Below, piece by piece: positions 18,701 to 26,928 of a DNA stretch of 52,937 nt. The notes under the pieces were generated by a model that saw only the letters and a program-made list of their open reading frames with translations, searched no databases and had not been told where the DNA came from. Every line of letters starts with the position of its first letter. Position 1 is the first letter of the stretch. The position numbers and the translations under genes are program-made. The stretch spans positions 1 to 52,937 of the IMG/VR virus record IMGVR_UViG_3300025652_000098; one strand, 5' to 3'. Origin of the DNA: a virus.

Positions 18701-21700
18701 ACACGAGCACCGAAACAATACAATAATACTACGTCAACAACCTTTGCTGATTTGACTCTTGTAGAGAATGACTTTAGTGACGCAGGCTTGCCACTACTTA
18801 CTGAGGCAGACTATCGTGTACTAAACAGAGATGATTTTGTTCAATTCCCGACAGAAGTAAAAGATGCGTATGACTTCTCTGGCGAATGGCAGTCTATAGG
18901 ACAATGGGATAACAAAACATCCTATAAGTTCGGCGACAAAGTGATTTATCAAGGCAGCGTATTCCAGATGGTTGACTCTTCTGGAGCAACAGGAATAACA
19001 AGACCAAATAATCCTATTGACGTTGTTGGTACCGCGGTATTGCCGATCATCAGTAAAGCCGGCGGCACATTCATTATAGGCGAATCTTCGGGAACAGCCA
19101 CGACAATCAATATCGTGAATACAACAACGACTACAAATTATAATCCTATAGCCATATCTGGAACCGAAGTTAATCCCGTGCTTGCTCAGAACACTACGTT
19201 GGTCATCGCTTCTGATGACAATGAGTTGGTAACCGTGACTTTCGCTAATATTTCTGATGTTATCGTGTATGATTCGCCTACCTCAACAGGTGACGATGTA
19301 GTTAATCCCGTTGTATCAACGCCAGGCGGCACACTCATCGTAGACGGAACAACGATAACGTTTAATGACATAGATAATAACAATATCAATGCCGAATCAG
19401 CATTGCTGGATGTTATCAATGGTTCATTAACAGTAGCACGCATAAACGCAATCGAGGCACTAAGATTGGTATATCCTTCTGGTACATGGGGCGCATTCCT
19501 TGCTTCTTACTTTGCTACTAGTGTTGCTGGATTGGATATTACTTTCTTGTTGACTGAGCGTGGAACACCAGCCTATGAGGCAGAAATCGACGCATTGATT
19601 ACCAATGATGTTAATATTATTAATAGCTTACAAGGAACTGTATATAGTCCTACACTTGTGATTGCTGGAACAGAAACAGTTGCTCCGCAAGATAGTACAG
19701 CGGCACAAACAGATATGGAAGCTGGGACATATATAGATGATGTATCGATTTGGCTTGCTGCTAATCTTACGACTGTCTTTAGTTCTAGCACAGTAGTCGC
19801 ATCACAATCAACTAACAGAGTGTATAATCTTGCTGCTATCATTCAGAAAATTACAGCAGCGGCTATTCCTAATATTGTTGCGAGTAACAGCAGCAATCAA
19901 TTGAAAATAACTAAAACAAATGTGGACACTTCTACTGCCGCGACACTAATCATAGGCGAGGGTACATTGAATACCACACTTGGCTTTCCTATTGTTGGCG
20001 AAACAGTTGTGAGTACAGGTATCGCTGTGCCGACTGCGGGTATTATCGACTTAACAAGTATAGTTTCTCAAATAAACACCGCGGTAATACCGGGCATTAG
20101 TGCGCAGGCATCTTTGAACAATACCCTAACAATATCAAGTAATTCTACACAGGTCGTAATCGATGCTTCGAGCACTGCGTTGACCGCGTTGGGAATTGTT
20201 TCAGGAACAATTCTAGCAACATCTAACGTATCGTCAACTAGTTCAACCAACGACATTGATGACATTGTTAGTCTAATCAACGCAGAAGGATTAAGTGGCA
20301 TTTTAGCAGCCAATTCCAATAACAGATTAAAAATTACTAGCACTGCTAGTACATTATATATTGGTCCAGGCACGATTAACAGTGTGGTTGGTTTACAATC
20401 CAATACATACACAGCGTCTCAGACCGTTGTTAGCAATACATTCCAGGCTATTCGTTCTGAGAATGGCGACGAGATTCAAGTATTCTTAGAGTTGGAAAAT
20501 GATCCAGCCGTGTTTAGTATCTGGGTAGCAGACGATAGTAGTCTTGATGGGCTAGGCAACTTTGGCTATGATGTTCATCAGTCGATGGACTTCGGCATGT
20601 ATGTTTCACGAGCATGTGCTGGTATTACAGAGGCAGACAACGCCGAGATTACTGTGTCTCTTGCCTCTGATGTAACTAATAACAAAGGAAACAGTCTTCA
20701 CAACCTCACAGTCGGAGACTATGTTCTAATTACAGGAAGTAATACTACTCCGAAAATTGACGGTATACACAAGGTAGTCGAGATCGATGCGAACAATAAA
20801 AGAAGATTCTTCATTGATGAGTTTATCGAAAAAGAAGGCAACGTGGGCAATATTTATCCACTGAGAAGTGTCCGTTTCGACACGATTGATAGCCTGTTGT
20901 CTGAGTATAACTCATTCACAACAGTAGACGGACTAAGCATTCCGAAATATAACTTCGCAGGATTCAGACAGAATAATAGTCTTCGTCCAATCTACGCATT
21001 CGTTAACTCTGATGACCTTGGCAGACCAGCAGTATATCGCTGGACTGGCAGATTTGGAATGACTGATGGCAATACTTACGGCGATTGGGTAAAAGTACGA
21101 GTAACATACGACCAGGCAAGAAATGACCTGATTGAAAATGTTAAGATATTCGACGCAGAGAACCAAACGTATATCAATAACATTGAAATCTTTGACCCAT
21201 TCAAAGGAATCATTCCAGGATTTGCTGAGAGAGAAATAGATTATAAATCTACCAATGACATTGCTATCTATAACTTCAATAATGCTAGCGGCAGTATTGT
21301 AACGGATAACGCATGGAAAGATTCCCATGTTGATGAGCGCTGGTGGGATCTTAGATCCGCTGTTTATCTGAACTATGAGCAGGGAAATATTGACTATAAG
21401 AGATCACATTGGGGTAGATTGTTTGATGGCGCAAGTATAGACATTTATGAATGGACACGTAGTCCTTCATTGCCAGAAGAATGGGAAACTCTTGTAACAA
21501 ATGGCGCTGTTGTGGATGGTAAAACAGCATCTGGGGAAGCGTACAGTTATGAACTAAATAATGAGACCATATATCAGTGGACTGAGTCTGTATATTACAA
21601 TCCAGACAAGAACCGCACTGAAACAACATATTACTTCTGGGTTAAAAATAAAACAACAACTGCTAATAATCGTAACTACAACGTATCACAGTTGAGAGAA

Positions 21701-23074
21701 TTGTTGACAAATCCGTCTTCGTTCGATATTTCTTGGGCAGCAGCAGCAGGAGCGGATGAGTTAATTCTTTCGAATGTGTATAACTTTACTAGTGACAATT
21801 CCGTTGTTCAAGTAAATCAGAAATATGAAAGCGAGACGCTGACTAATAGTGAGTATGTGTTACTTTCAGAAAAAGAGAATAAAAAACTAATACCGGAATA
21901 TCTACATATCAAAATGCGTGATAGTCTTGTTGGCTATAATCGTTATAGTGAAAGATACACATATACTTCGTATGATGTGGTAACAACATACAGTGTTTCT
22001 GATGTGGTACTAAGTGGCAATGATTATTATATAAGTCTACGTGATGTGAATACTGGCAACACACCTAATGCTACTGAGGAATTCTGGAGAAGAATATACG
22101 ATTATGAATTACCAGCAGAAACTCAAGCAACTGACATTGATGTATTGTCTCCTATTCTGTTGCCTAACATTAGGCTTCATCCTTATAACAGATTTGGTCA
22201 CTTGACCAGACCTGCTCAGAGTCTTATCAGAAATAAATCAGAAGCAAGACAGAACTTCATTGAAGCATTTAATTCTATAACTGCTGATATTGTTATGGTA
22301 TCAGAATATCCTAATCTAGAAGATTATATTGGACAAACTTTCGTCGAGGGTGAAGTCACATATAACCCGAGAGATTTCTGGAATTATGTTGACTATACAA
22401 AACGCACATACAACACATCCGGCGATATGGATTATATGTTTAATACTGACACTGTTGTCAACTATCGTGTGGACTCGTTGACAGATATTAGAGAAGAAAA
22501 TATATCTGGAACATACCAGAATGGTGATTTGGTTTACGTGAGTAGCATTATTCATAGTGACGGATTGACCAGACCTGCTATATATCGCAGACTTGATAAC
22601 GACTGGGTATTAGAATGGAAGAAGAACGGAACAATCGAATTTAGTGAAGAACTATGGAACGTAAATAAGTATGGACATGGGTTTGATGTAACTGGGTTTG
22701 ACTCTGTTGGGTTTGATTCCGATCCAAGTAACATATTATATCATTTGATTGAGCAAGTTAGAAACAAAATGTTCTTGACAAAACCAGAATTATATAATAA
22801 ACTATGGTTTAGTTGGTTACATCAAGCGGTGACAGAAAACACCACTAGTGACTTTGCGTTCAAGACAACATATACTTCCATGGATATTTCGTATCCGTTG
22901 AATACTACCGCGAAACTTTATCAGCCACAGAACACAGATGTGTTGGAAGGGTTCTTTAACGATATCAAACCATTCCATACTAAGCTGAGAAAGATTAACG
23001 AAAACCCAACACACGACGAAACATCTAAATTAGAGATTAGCGAGACATATTCGATAGGAATAGTTACTCCTTGA
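12776..23074 (+). CDS. Giant baseplate wedge/structural protein (gp7 position)
   Basis: A 3432-residue protein, the largest in the window and more than three times T4 gp7 (1032). It follows gp6 with a TAATG overlap, where gp7 lies in T4-like phages. A segment near residues 505-545 (SEGMLFQAYDIDLNKL, then 'VYPNSSFAGDPIF') resembles, from memory, very long baseplate-associated proteins of marine T4-like phages. Much of the protein is beta-rich, with modules spaced along it: a GGTYATAP module near 1414-1485 and three related repeats near 2340-2545. The C-terminus (FFNDIKPFHTKLRK) is 'IKPFHTK'-like, a motif I associate with this family. It probably builds the outer wedge and fibre attachments. 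The gp7 name is by position and is tentative. Confidence 0.6.
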   Translation: MSQNYQANPTDAPLITRPGESKERLGTTNVTGLLPDIFRTHINKKFLNSTLEQLLSSGSLQAINSLVGSNNGYRKASDIYDSSNRFADNYQFTPSLVNKNDNNEITDVLSYDDFISALEFNGVDVNNHNNILNENGYTLRLPINYDMFINYHKYFWALNTVPVCELDYGSGPLAEALLIDDIDGLLLGSTYTTPTLANGKTLTLENGMRVKFIGDNVSGVNYAKDITYIVDNVGQPSGIKLTEQYDATGTKTWINKTIYNYSDPIRDYVVEPRFAPEQSAWSRTNLWVKDSVVISACDYNDLDSSDYAIETARAVRPIIEFFADCEKFDFGTEHLMNVSHAFENIVAPGTDIIGATNFNLASHLATTIWSLTGFDKGDKVYVDSDGELTYWECAQTHNDAKNPTFYMNSEYWKQIVAKTVVDGDTILFISSTDVAYNNTIRTAVVDGTGLITALTPLHDSGTLTPGDKIVVTVGYNEVFGDEYPNDIWSGSEWYWDNTTWVYGQQKDYRSEGMLFQAYDIDLNKLDDAAVYPNSSFAGDPIFDYSKSTSSIYDFALGFKPKYAEYGNNPGFEFTLGSGSIRYAYNKVNTNVNLSNSSVSNEFEIAGFYYFKNINTGKFTNNWTEVRGGQPVRRHYQNIFGTPSDSMIVDLGTNDVHNYDSFRVLSKGSELEFHTHSNQNSVTTFNRVNGTNPVLFMARNKTYTFKTVFDSDDLQFKDVSGNNIPGLTRSPAIDNEFTISLDGTVTDALIKYTLPGVDTGWISLSDIKEYNVDVTIRNDSGDTVLPETAYVISDNHLTITHDFAADDVVDVTWHTDGKLTSSAQGSFLPADTHILNPQNELVTTVEYSDLQHHIKSQMTSIPGFSDSFFGTNNYTALPMLNQFGGTIRQQAFSTELLTQTLSNTDSNPFSSLRFVSQRYNRFKSQFTQKVKQLHNTTDTSIPVYELVDRALREMNLGKNRNSDFSQSDMAFYNGYESVDVNWYDGDSNVFSLPQTINTFDDTVNHVQLWLKDVDGNGVARWRALIKDIDYTLTNYNVTINTSVTFDGDSRAYAHIRWYPQNSSSFIPPSAAKMGLVRPTKLSQLSNFYIDAGYITGQDDFVAPTVGTYTDALQLHDGSIHVRMGTELYNRNSSEFNIVDAAIWELDTRIENNLSDALNTVVDYKTIMPTAHRSTSYSWDDMSNAMRDDFNRWKTRNSVTVLNSASYYDAGDKFTWNYSSVGPGIGGWKGVYTYYFNTDRPHTHPWEMFGYNTQPTWWIVYYDWTDVNKKAALITALKTGHYNNPADTPKYSIDYAYTNYDWDTNTLVDITNVLLDPVAAAVVTAPVSVEASKDFVFGDLGPIESSWRNSSEYKINLFSTLMKLQPLWTINTYFRSLTRSIISNPDIDTVQHYFKDTKNLGNNKNANFTYLPFADNILSTITVTNGGTYATAPVLTVFSNFGDDATVTAHVNNGTMAAVSIDNPGGNFTGRPTIVTSEGNATFNVTTIAGATRYFGGMGNAIVEFAKYNNTPVDTLVERFNNMGYSPIVKASGFVNNDQNFILESSHDKGRVYYPADSHTTILYTSQPKDEKFFSSVKITKLAQGFSVSGMDNVGQTFSYYAPITTSSKIAVDINNKLYYNYSKYDTTATQLAYSSVLDDTQAVYNFILGYEKYLLAQGWKTAAWAAEAQKFVEWNATAAAGDYVFAKPDTSRLEITEPTLGYYDSLSTKYDGAYNLVDADGKLISNDKVLISRNIETSTGINTVMERKDNDTIIHGIRFYTVELEHVIVFDNESLFNDVVYQPAMGNLRDRITWRGTRTKDWNGKLYAPGFVVTGDRIVNNFDTVARELDQYYGPGNTLSNQQMLDVARFNVGYNRPAWADSLTLDDDTVWNFVKGTYKYSGTENALNALLRTTALYDTVADVTLHEDWAIRTADYGDTRSNETLEFVLTRDLVKTNPQPIRFTDGIRNDVLTDFVVDVDSNSNLLVTGTAGNNFQTRAPKQYNNTTSTTFADLTLVENDFSDAGLPLLTEADYRVLNRDDFVQFPTEVKDAYDFSGEWQSIGQWDNKTSYKFGDKVIYQGSVFQMVDSSGATGITRPNNPIDVVGTAVLPIISKAGGTFIIGESSGTATTINIVNTTTTTNYNPIAISGTEVNPVLAQNTTLVIASDDNELVTVTFANISDVIVYDSPTSTGDDVVNPVVSTPGGTLIVDGTTITFNDIDNNNINAESALLDVINGSLTVARINAIEALRLVYPSGTWGAFLASYFATSVAGLDITFLLTERGTPAYEAEIDALITNDVNIINSLQGTVYSPTLVIAGTETVAPQDSTAAQTDMEAGTYIDDVSIWLAANLTTVFSSSTVVASQSTNRVYNLAAIIQKITAAAIPNIVASNSSNQLKITKTNVDTSTAATLIIGEGTLNTTLGFPIVGETVVSTGIAVPTAGIIDLTSIVSQINTAVIPGISAQASLNNTLTISSNSTQVVIDASSTALTALGIVSGTILATSNVSSTSSTNDIDDIVSLINAEGLSGILAANSNNRLKITSTASTLYIGPGTINSVVGLQSNTYTASQTVVSNTFQAIRSENGDEIQVFLELENDPAVFSIWVADDSSLDGLGNFGYDVHQSMDFGMYVSRACAGITEADNAEITVSLASDVTNNKGNSLHNLTVGDYVLITGSNTTPKIDGIHKVVEIDANNKRRFFIDEFIEKEGNVGNIYPLRSVRFDTIDSLLSEYNSFTTVDGLSIPKYNFAGFRQNNSLRPIYAFVNSDDLGRPAVYRWTGRFGMTDGNTYGDWVKVRVTYDQARNDLIENVKIFDAENQTYINNIEIFDPFKGIIPGFAEREIDYKSTNDIAIYNFNNASGSIVTDNAWKDSHVDERWWDLRSAVYLNYEQGNIDYKRSHWGRLFDGASIDIYEWTRSPSLPEEWETLVTNGAVVDGKTASGEAYSYELNNETIYQWTESVYYNPDKNRTETTYYFWVKNKTTTANNRNYNVSQLRELLTNPSSFDISWAAAAGADELILSNVYNFTSDNSVVQVNQKYESETLTNSEYVLLSEKENKKLIPEYLHIKMRDSLVGYNRYSERYTYTSYDVVTTYSVSDVVLSGNDYYISLRDVNTGNTPNATEEFWRRIYDYELPAETQATDIDVLSPILLPNIRLHPYNRFGHLTRPAQSLIRNKSEARQNFIEAFNSITADIVMVSEYPNLEDYIGQTFVEGEVTYNPRDFWNYVDYTKRTYNTSGDMDYMFNTDTVVNYRVDSLTDIREENISGTYQNGDLVYVSSIIHSDGLTRPAIYRRLDNDWVLEWKKNGTIEFSEELWNVNKYGHGFDVTGFDSVGFDSDPSNILYHLIEQVRNKMFLTKPELYNKLWFSWLHQAVTENTTSDFAFKTTYTSMDISYPLNTTAKLYQPQNTDVLEGFFNDIKPFHTKLRKINENPTHDETSKLEISETYSIGIVTP
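19810..20400 (+). repeat. Three degenerate protein repeats of about 70 residues within the giant wedge protein
   Basis: Three successive segments share the plan 'I..I...INTA.IPGI.A..S.NN.L.I.S....++I..G..N..LGI': beginning near 19830 (LAAIIQKITAAAIPNI), near 20048 (LTSIVSQINTAVIPGI) and near 20254 (DIDDIVSLINAEGLSGI), each followed by an 'N.LKIT.T' strand and a 'GT.N..+G' end. The plan recalls flagellin/hook-type 'IN' motifs, but this is only a resemblance. Confidence 0.55.
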
Positions 23075-23101
23075 TGGGAATAAAGTAGAGTTTAATTTTT
23101 T

Positions 23102-23109
23102 AATAAATA
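23102..23109 (+). promoter_or_regulatory. Candidate late promoter (AATAAATA) before the fibre genes
   Basis: AATAAATA occurs inside TAATAAATATATA, the same 13-base string as at 3089-3100 apart from the final base region. It is in the 51-base gap after the giant wedge gene, with a predicted start near 23115, just upstream of the next ATG. It would launch a separate late transcript for the three structural genes up to 26863. Confidence 0.5.
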
Positions 23110-23125
23110 TATAAAATGGAATGAA

Positions 23126-23722
23126 ATGAAAATGGATCTGACAAACAACGAAAATTCTAGATTAAGTATCGAAGGTCATATTAAGATTATTGACCCGGAT
23201 ACTGGCGAGGTCATTCTTTCTAAGAGAAATGCTATTAACTTTGAAAACATGAGTGTTACTATTGCTAATCTATTGGCAAACAATGCTGGAACTTCTGGAT
23301 CTTATGTAATCTCGAATATCAGATTCGGTAATGGCGGCACACTCATAGATAGTGATGGCAACATTACGTATAAAACAACAAACACGGACATTACCAGTGG
23401 CGCACTGTATAATCAAACATATAAACAAACAGTAGATGATACAGTCACCCAGTCAAGCGATAACCAGGTAGTGGTATCACATACATCTAATACAGATTAT
23501 AGTGATGTGACTATTACTTGCCTTGTTGCGACAGGTTATCCTACTGGCGAAGACACTACTGATGTGGGGAATAGTGCGGACTATATCTTCGACGAAGTCG
23601 CAGTGTACAACGCAAATGGCGAGATGCTAACTCATGTTATCTTTGTGCCTAGAACAAAAGAATCTGCTCAACAGATTCAAATAACATATACGATAAGAAT
23701 AAAGACAACACTCGGAACATAA
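23126..23722 (+). CDS. Virion structural protein, unknown (baseplate or fibre associated)
   Basis: A 198-residue protein. The opening 'IEGHIKIIDPDTGEVILSKR' followed by 'AINFENMSVTIANLLA' and 'ISNIRFGNGGT' is typical of small phage tail proteins with a conserved N-terminal beta hairpin and 'FGNGG' turn, and the C-terminal half has 'IFDEVAVYNANGEMLTHVIF', also fibre-like. No catalytic motif is seen. It could be a fibre connector comparable in role to gp9 or gp10, but I cannot assign it to a T4 gene. Starts at 23126 and 23132 are both possible; 23126 has a GGA five bases upstream. Confidence 0.5.
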   Translation: MKMDLTNNENSRLSIEGHIKIIDPDTGEVILSKRNAINFENMSVTIANLLANNAGTSGSYVISNIRFGNGGTLIDSDGNITYKTTNTDITSGALYNQTYKQTVDDTVTQSSDNQVVVSHTSNTDYSDVTITCLVATGYPTGEDTTDVGNSADYIFDEVAVYNANGEMLTHVIFVPRTKESAQQIQITYTIRIKTTLGT

Positions 23723-23735
23723 CGAAGGAAACAAT

Positions 23736-24650
23736 ATGCCATATAACATAAACTATTCAGATGCGAGTAAGCCTAATATCATCATCGCAGACGGCACACT
23801 AGATACAAGCACAAGTCTTGTGTTGCTTGGTAAAAATTCTTCAAACATCGGAGAATATTCTAACGAAAATCTTCTACATCTTTTGGAGAATTTCTCTTCT
23901 GGAGTTGAGCCCGTTAATCCAGTAGACGGTCAGCAATGGTACGACAGCTCTACGAATCAGGTAAAAATTCACGATACTGGAAAATGGTATGTGATTGGGT
24001 TTACAGGAAACACAAGAATCGAAGTAAGAAATCGTTTAGACACACAGGACATTCTTCATAAAACAATCGAAAATATTGTTGATGATGTGATTGTAACAAT
24101 CACGGTTGATGACACTACCTCATGGACGCCTGCTGCTAGTGAATTTCTAGAGGATGGTGTAACTCGGCTTGATACACAGTTCCCCACAATCCAGGCTGGT
24201 ATCAATATGAATACCACTAATAACTATAAGTTCAGAGGCACCGCTACTAGTGCTGAGTACGCCGATCTCGCGGAACGTTATGCCGCTGATAAGGTATTAG
24301 AACCAGGAACAGTTGTAAAGATTGGTGGTTCAGCAGAAATAACACAAACACTACAACAAAACGATACTGATGTATTTGGTGTAATCTCTACCGCGCCAGC
24401 ATTTGAAATGAATAGCTCAGCTGGTACAGATGACAGTCATCCATATGTTGCGCTTGCTGGACGTGTTCCTTGTAAGGTAGTCGGCAGAATACTCAAGGGA
24501 GAAAGACTAGTTACTAGTAATGTTCCTGGTCATGCTAAGTCAGCCTATATGACAGATGTGCTAGATTACAGAGCCATAATCGGTAGAGCACTAGAGGATC
24601 ATCTAGTCGAGAGCACCGGAACAATAGAGATAGTCGTAGGGACAAAGTAA
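23736..24650 (+). CDS. Tail fibre-like structural protein
   Basis: A 304-residue protein behind GAAGGAAA. The N-terminal part has 'NPVDGQQWYDSSTNQVKIHD' and 'GKWYVIG', a motif set common in marine myovirus fibre proteins. The C-terminal half (from about residue 168: ATSAEYADLAERYAADKVLE, then PGTVVKIGG and 'PYVALAGRVPCKVVG') looks like the fibre-tip or intramolecular-chaperone-like domain found at the end of phage fibres, in which 'YADLAE.Y' and 'PG.VV..GG' recur. Whether it self-cleaves cannot be judged. It lies 3 nt before the next gene and probably shares its transcript. Confidence 0.6.
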   Translation: MPYNINYSDASKPNIIIADGTLDTSTSLVLLGKNSSNIGEYSNENLLHLLENFSSGVEPVNPVDGQQWYDSSTNQVKIHDTGKWYVIGFTGNTRIEVRNRLDTQDILHKTIENIVDDVIVTITVDDTTSWTPAASEFLEDGVTRLDTQFPTIQAGINMNTTNNYKFRGTATSAEYADLAERYAADKVLEPGTVVKIGGSAEITQTLQQNDTDVFGVISTAPAFEMNSSAGTDDSHPYVALAGRVPCKVVGRILKGERLVTSNVPGHAKSAYMTDVLDYRAIIGRALEDHLVESTGTIEIVVGTK

Positions 24651-24652
24651 AA

Positions 24653-26863
24653 ATGGCTGTCAACCAAGGTAATACAGTAAACGCTAGTGAGTACAATACT
24701 ATCGCAACACTTGTGAATAAAGTGTTTGGCGACAACTATTCTGCTGCTACGGTTCAGGATGGCGCAGCTATCCATGTTATCGCTGACGGAACAACTGGTA
24801 TATTGGATGTCAATTTAGTCGTGGATGACACCACTGGACTAGTACCTGGACAACAAGCCACTGGTGCTGGGTACAGAAGTGCTCAGTCAATTGTGAGTGT
24901 AGATAGCTCTACACAAATCACGATGTCCGCAATTGCCGACGCTGTTGTCGAGCGTAGTTATGTATCTGGCGGGTCTAGCGGGTTCAGCCTACCAACTTTG
25001 ACAGTGAACGACACTACAGATTTACGTCAAGGCATGGTTGTTACAGGCACTGGATATTCTAGTGGTCAAACCATTCTTCACATAATTAACGGAACAACTC
25101 TTACTATGTCGGATTTGACTGATGTGGCTATTTCAGCTACCTATGTCTCTGGCGGTCTTCAAACCACTACATTAATCGTTGATGATACTACTGGAATTAT
25201 TCCAGGAATGGGCGTCACGGGTGATGGATACACCGACGGACAAACAGTCAGTGCGGTGATTGATGGAACGACACTTACGATATCCGCGTTGCCGGACGCT
25301 GTGCGCTTGGTTTCATATGTTGGTGGCGGGTTTATTAATACCACTCTGACAGTGGGCGAGACTGCGGGAATGACAGTGGGAATGATGGTATCCGGAACTG
25401 GATACACTAGCGGACAGACTATTGTTGGTGTAATCAATGAAACAACTCTTATAATGTCTGCGGTAGCAGATGTGCTGCCAGATGGGGTATTGTCATTCCG
25501 CGCCGCACCCACTGGCGTATTAGACTTTCATAGTCTGATCTCTGGTACATTGAGCTTTGGACCAGCGCCAGAAAATAGACTTTATTTTCTTCCTGCTGTA
25601 GCATTCAGTAGAAAAGATGTTCACAAATTTGGTTGGGGCGCTACTAATATAGACGCTGCTGTTAAGCCGACCATAACAATAACTGGCGCAGTTGGCAACG
25701 GCAGCACGATAACATATACTACTGATGTGGACCACGAATTTGCCAACAACACACATGTTGATATAACTGGCATTGTTTCAGATGGATCAGATCCATCAAG
25801 TCTTAATGCGACGAAAGATATTATTATTGCCATACCTACGCCAACTACATTTACTGTTGAAAGCATTGTAACAGACACGTATATCTCTGGCGGCGCAGTA
25901 TCCGCACATATAGTAATAACCGCTGATAGATTGGTTAAGTTACTTGACCGTACAAACGTAATGATAGATCATTGTGATATTGACGACACTATATTGATAT
26001 TTGCCGAGCCTGAAAATAGAACAACCATTTTGACTAGAACACTTGTTCGAGCAGAAGATTTGAATGTAATCGAATCTAAAATAAACAATTCCATTATTGC
26101 TAATAATACACATGCGTCGGTAGATGTAGAAAACGTAACTACTCTGCCTGAAATTACTGAGATTATTGAACGTACTACTCCGTGGGAAGACAAGCTAGAA
26201 TGTGAATGGACATGGACCTTCTCGGATTATAATGCCGCTCGTTATTTCTTTAATAGTGGTGGACAGTTACGTCTCAGTATGGATATAGCAGGCGGGTCAA
26301 CGATAGGATATTATAACTGGGCTGACGCGATATTCGACCTAGGAACGTTAAATTTTAACTGGGATACAGTATCTCAGGCAACAAATAGAGATCCGGGAAC
26401 ATCATATGGACGAGGATTCTATAATCTGACAGAAAACTATGGCGACGGATCAGATACCAACAGCGGCGAAGGGTTACTATTCGTAGGAGCAGCGTCCAAC
26501 GTAGGCGGATATGGCTATGGATATACTGGCAGTAGTATTAGTAATTACAGCGGCGGATATAGTGGCGGATATAGTGGCGGCTACAGCGGCGGATATAGTG
26601 GCGGCTACGGGTATGGATACAGTAACTACAGTACTCGTCGCATTAAATTATACGGAAAATATTCTGGTTCAGGTGAAGTGATTCACTTTAAGATAGTTCT
26701 GGACGATAGTGTGTATGATTCGCCTGTGGATGGCATAATCTCTACGAACTTTGAACTGTATATGCCTACTATAATCACATCCCCTAATGATTCTACTGTT
26801 ATCTTTGATGTGTCACCAGCTCCGACATTTATAATAACGAATGATTTCTCAGACGATATATAA
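24653..26863 (+). CDS. Repeat-rich fibre/adhesin-like structural protein with a YSGG tract
   Basis: A 736-residue protein. Residues 53-277 hold four tandem repeats of about 55-60 residues with the plan 'TL.VDDTTG+..GM.VTGTGY.SGQTI..VI.GTTL.MS...DA', each like a small beta module. The middle (about 275-500) has another 'I.GAVGNG..ITY..D.DH.F..N..V.I.GI' element, common in phage receptor-binding proteins. Near 618-660 lies a Gly/Tyr/Ser tract: five YSGG units flanked by GYGYGY on both sides. Such glycine-rich stretches occur in T-even adhesins, where they pack as polyglycine helices. The C-terminus is beta-rich. It is the last virion gene before the accessory cluster and a likely host-contact protein. 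Confidence 0.6.
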   Translation: MAVNQGNTVNASEYNTIATLVNKVFGDNYSAATVQDGAAIHVIADGTTGILDVNLVVDDTTGLVPGQQATGAGYRSAQSIVSVDSSTQITMSAIADAVVERSYVSGGSSGFSLPTLTVNDTTDLRQGMVVTGTGYSSGQTILHIINGTTLTMSDLTDVAISATYVSGGLQTTTLIVDDTTGIIPGMGVTGDGYTDGQTVSAVIDGTTLTISALPDAVRLVSYVGGGFINTTLTVGETAGMTVGMMVSGTGYTSGQTIVGVINETTLIMSAVADVLPDGVLSFRAAPTGVLDFHSLISGTLSFGPAPENRLYFLPAVAFSRKDVHKFGWGATNIDAAVKPTITITGAVGNGSTITYTTDVDHEFANNTHVDITGIVSDGSDPSSLNATKDIIIAIPTPTTFTVESIVTDTYISGGAVSAHIVITADRLVKLLDRTNVMIDHCDIDDTILIFAEPENRTTILTRTLVRAEDLNVIESKINNSIIANNTHASVDVENVTTLPEITEIIERTTPWEDKLECEWTWTFSDYNAARYFFNSGGQLRLSMDIAGGSTIGYYNWADAIFDLGTLNFNWDTVSQATNRDPGTSYGRGFYNLTENYGDGSDTNSGEGLLFVGAASNVGGYGYGYTGSSISNYSGGYSGGYSGGYSGGYSGGYGYGYSNYSTRRIKLYGKYSGSGEVIHFKIVLDDSVYDSPVDGIISTNFELYMPTIITSPNDSTVIFDVSPAPTFIITNDFSDDI
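26549..26608 (+). repeat. Five 12-bp tandem repeats encoding Ser-Gly-Gly-Tyr
   Basis: Five in-frame units AGYGGCGGNTAY occupy 26549-26608, differing only at third codon positions. Each encodes Ser-Gly-Gly-Tyr. Flanking sequence (26505-26548 and 26609-26633) encodes further Gly-Tyr dipeptides. The tract could expand or contract by slippage in 12-bp steps without a frameshift. Confidence 0.9.
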
Positions 26864-26871
26864 AAAAACAC

Positions 26872-26900
26872 TTGACAACCCATACTAAATAAGTTATAGT
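26872..26900 (+). promoter_or_regulatory. Sigma70-like promoter opening the accessory cluster
   Basis: TTGACA (26872-26877), 17 nt and TATAGT (26895-26900). Two bases further on is the perfect palindrome TAGTTAACTA (26903-26912), then AGGAG (26917-26921) and the ATG at 26929. The promoter shares its architecture, including TAGTTAAC at the start site, with the gp55 promoter at 3036. It suggests early transcription of the downstream gene run. Confidence 0.85.
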
Positions 26901-26902
26901 AG

Positions 26903-26912
26903 TAGTTAACTA
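26903..26912 (+). promoter_or_regulatory. TAGTTAACTA palindrome at the transcription start
   Basis: A 10-bp perfect palindrome lies just after the -10 box, spanning the expected start site. The same TAGTTAAC core lies at the matching place in the gp55 promoter (3034-3027, minus strand). It could be an operator or a discriminator element. Two occurrences are suggestive, not proof. Confidence 0.45.
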
Positions 26913-26928
26913 TAATAGGAGAAATCGT

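Noticed and set aside
20068-20412. 114-residue minus-strand ORF inside the giant wedge gene
   Set aside because: Antisense shadow of the repeat region; hydrophobic low-complexity translation caused by sense codon bias.
23075-23125. Rho-independent terminator after the giant wedge gene
   Set aside because: A T-run is present but no stable GC stem precedes it. No convincing terminator hairpin was found by eye at any intergenic gap in the window.
26549-26608. CRISPR-like tandem repeats
   Set aside because: The 12-bp units are contiguous, in frame and coding, with no spacers.
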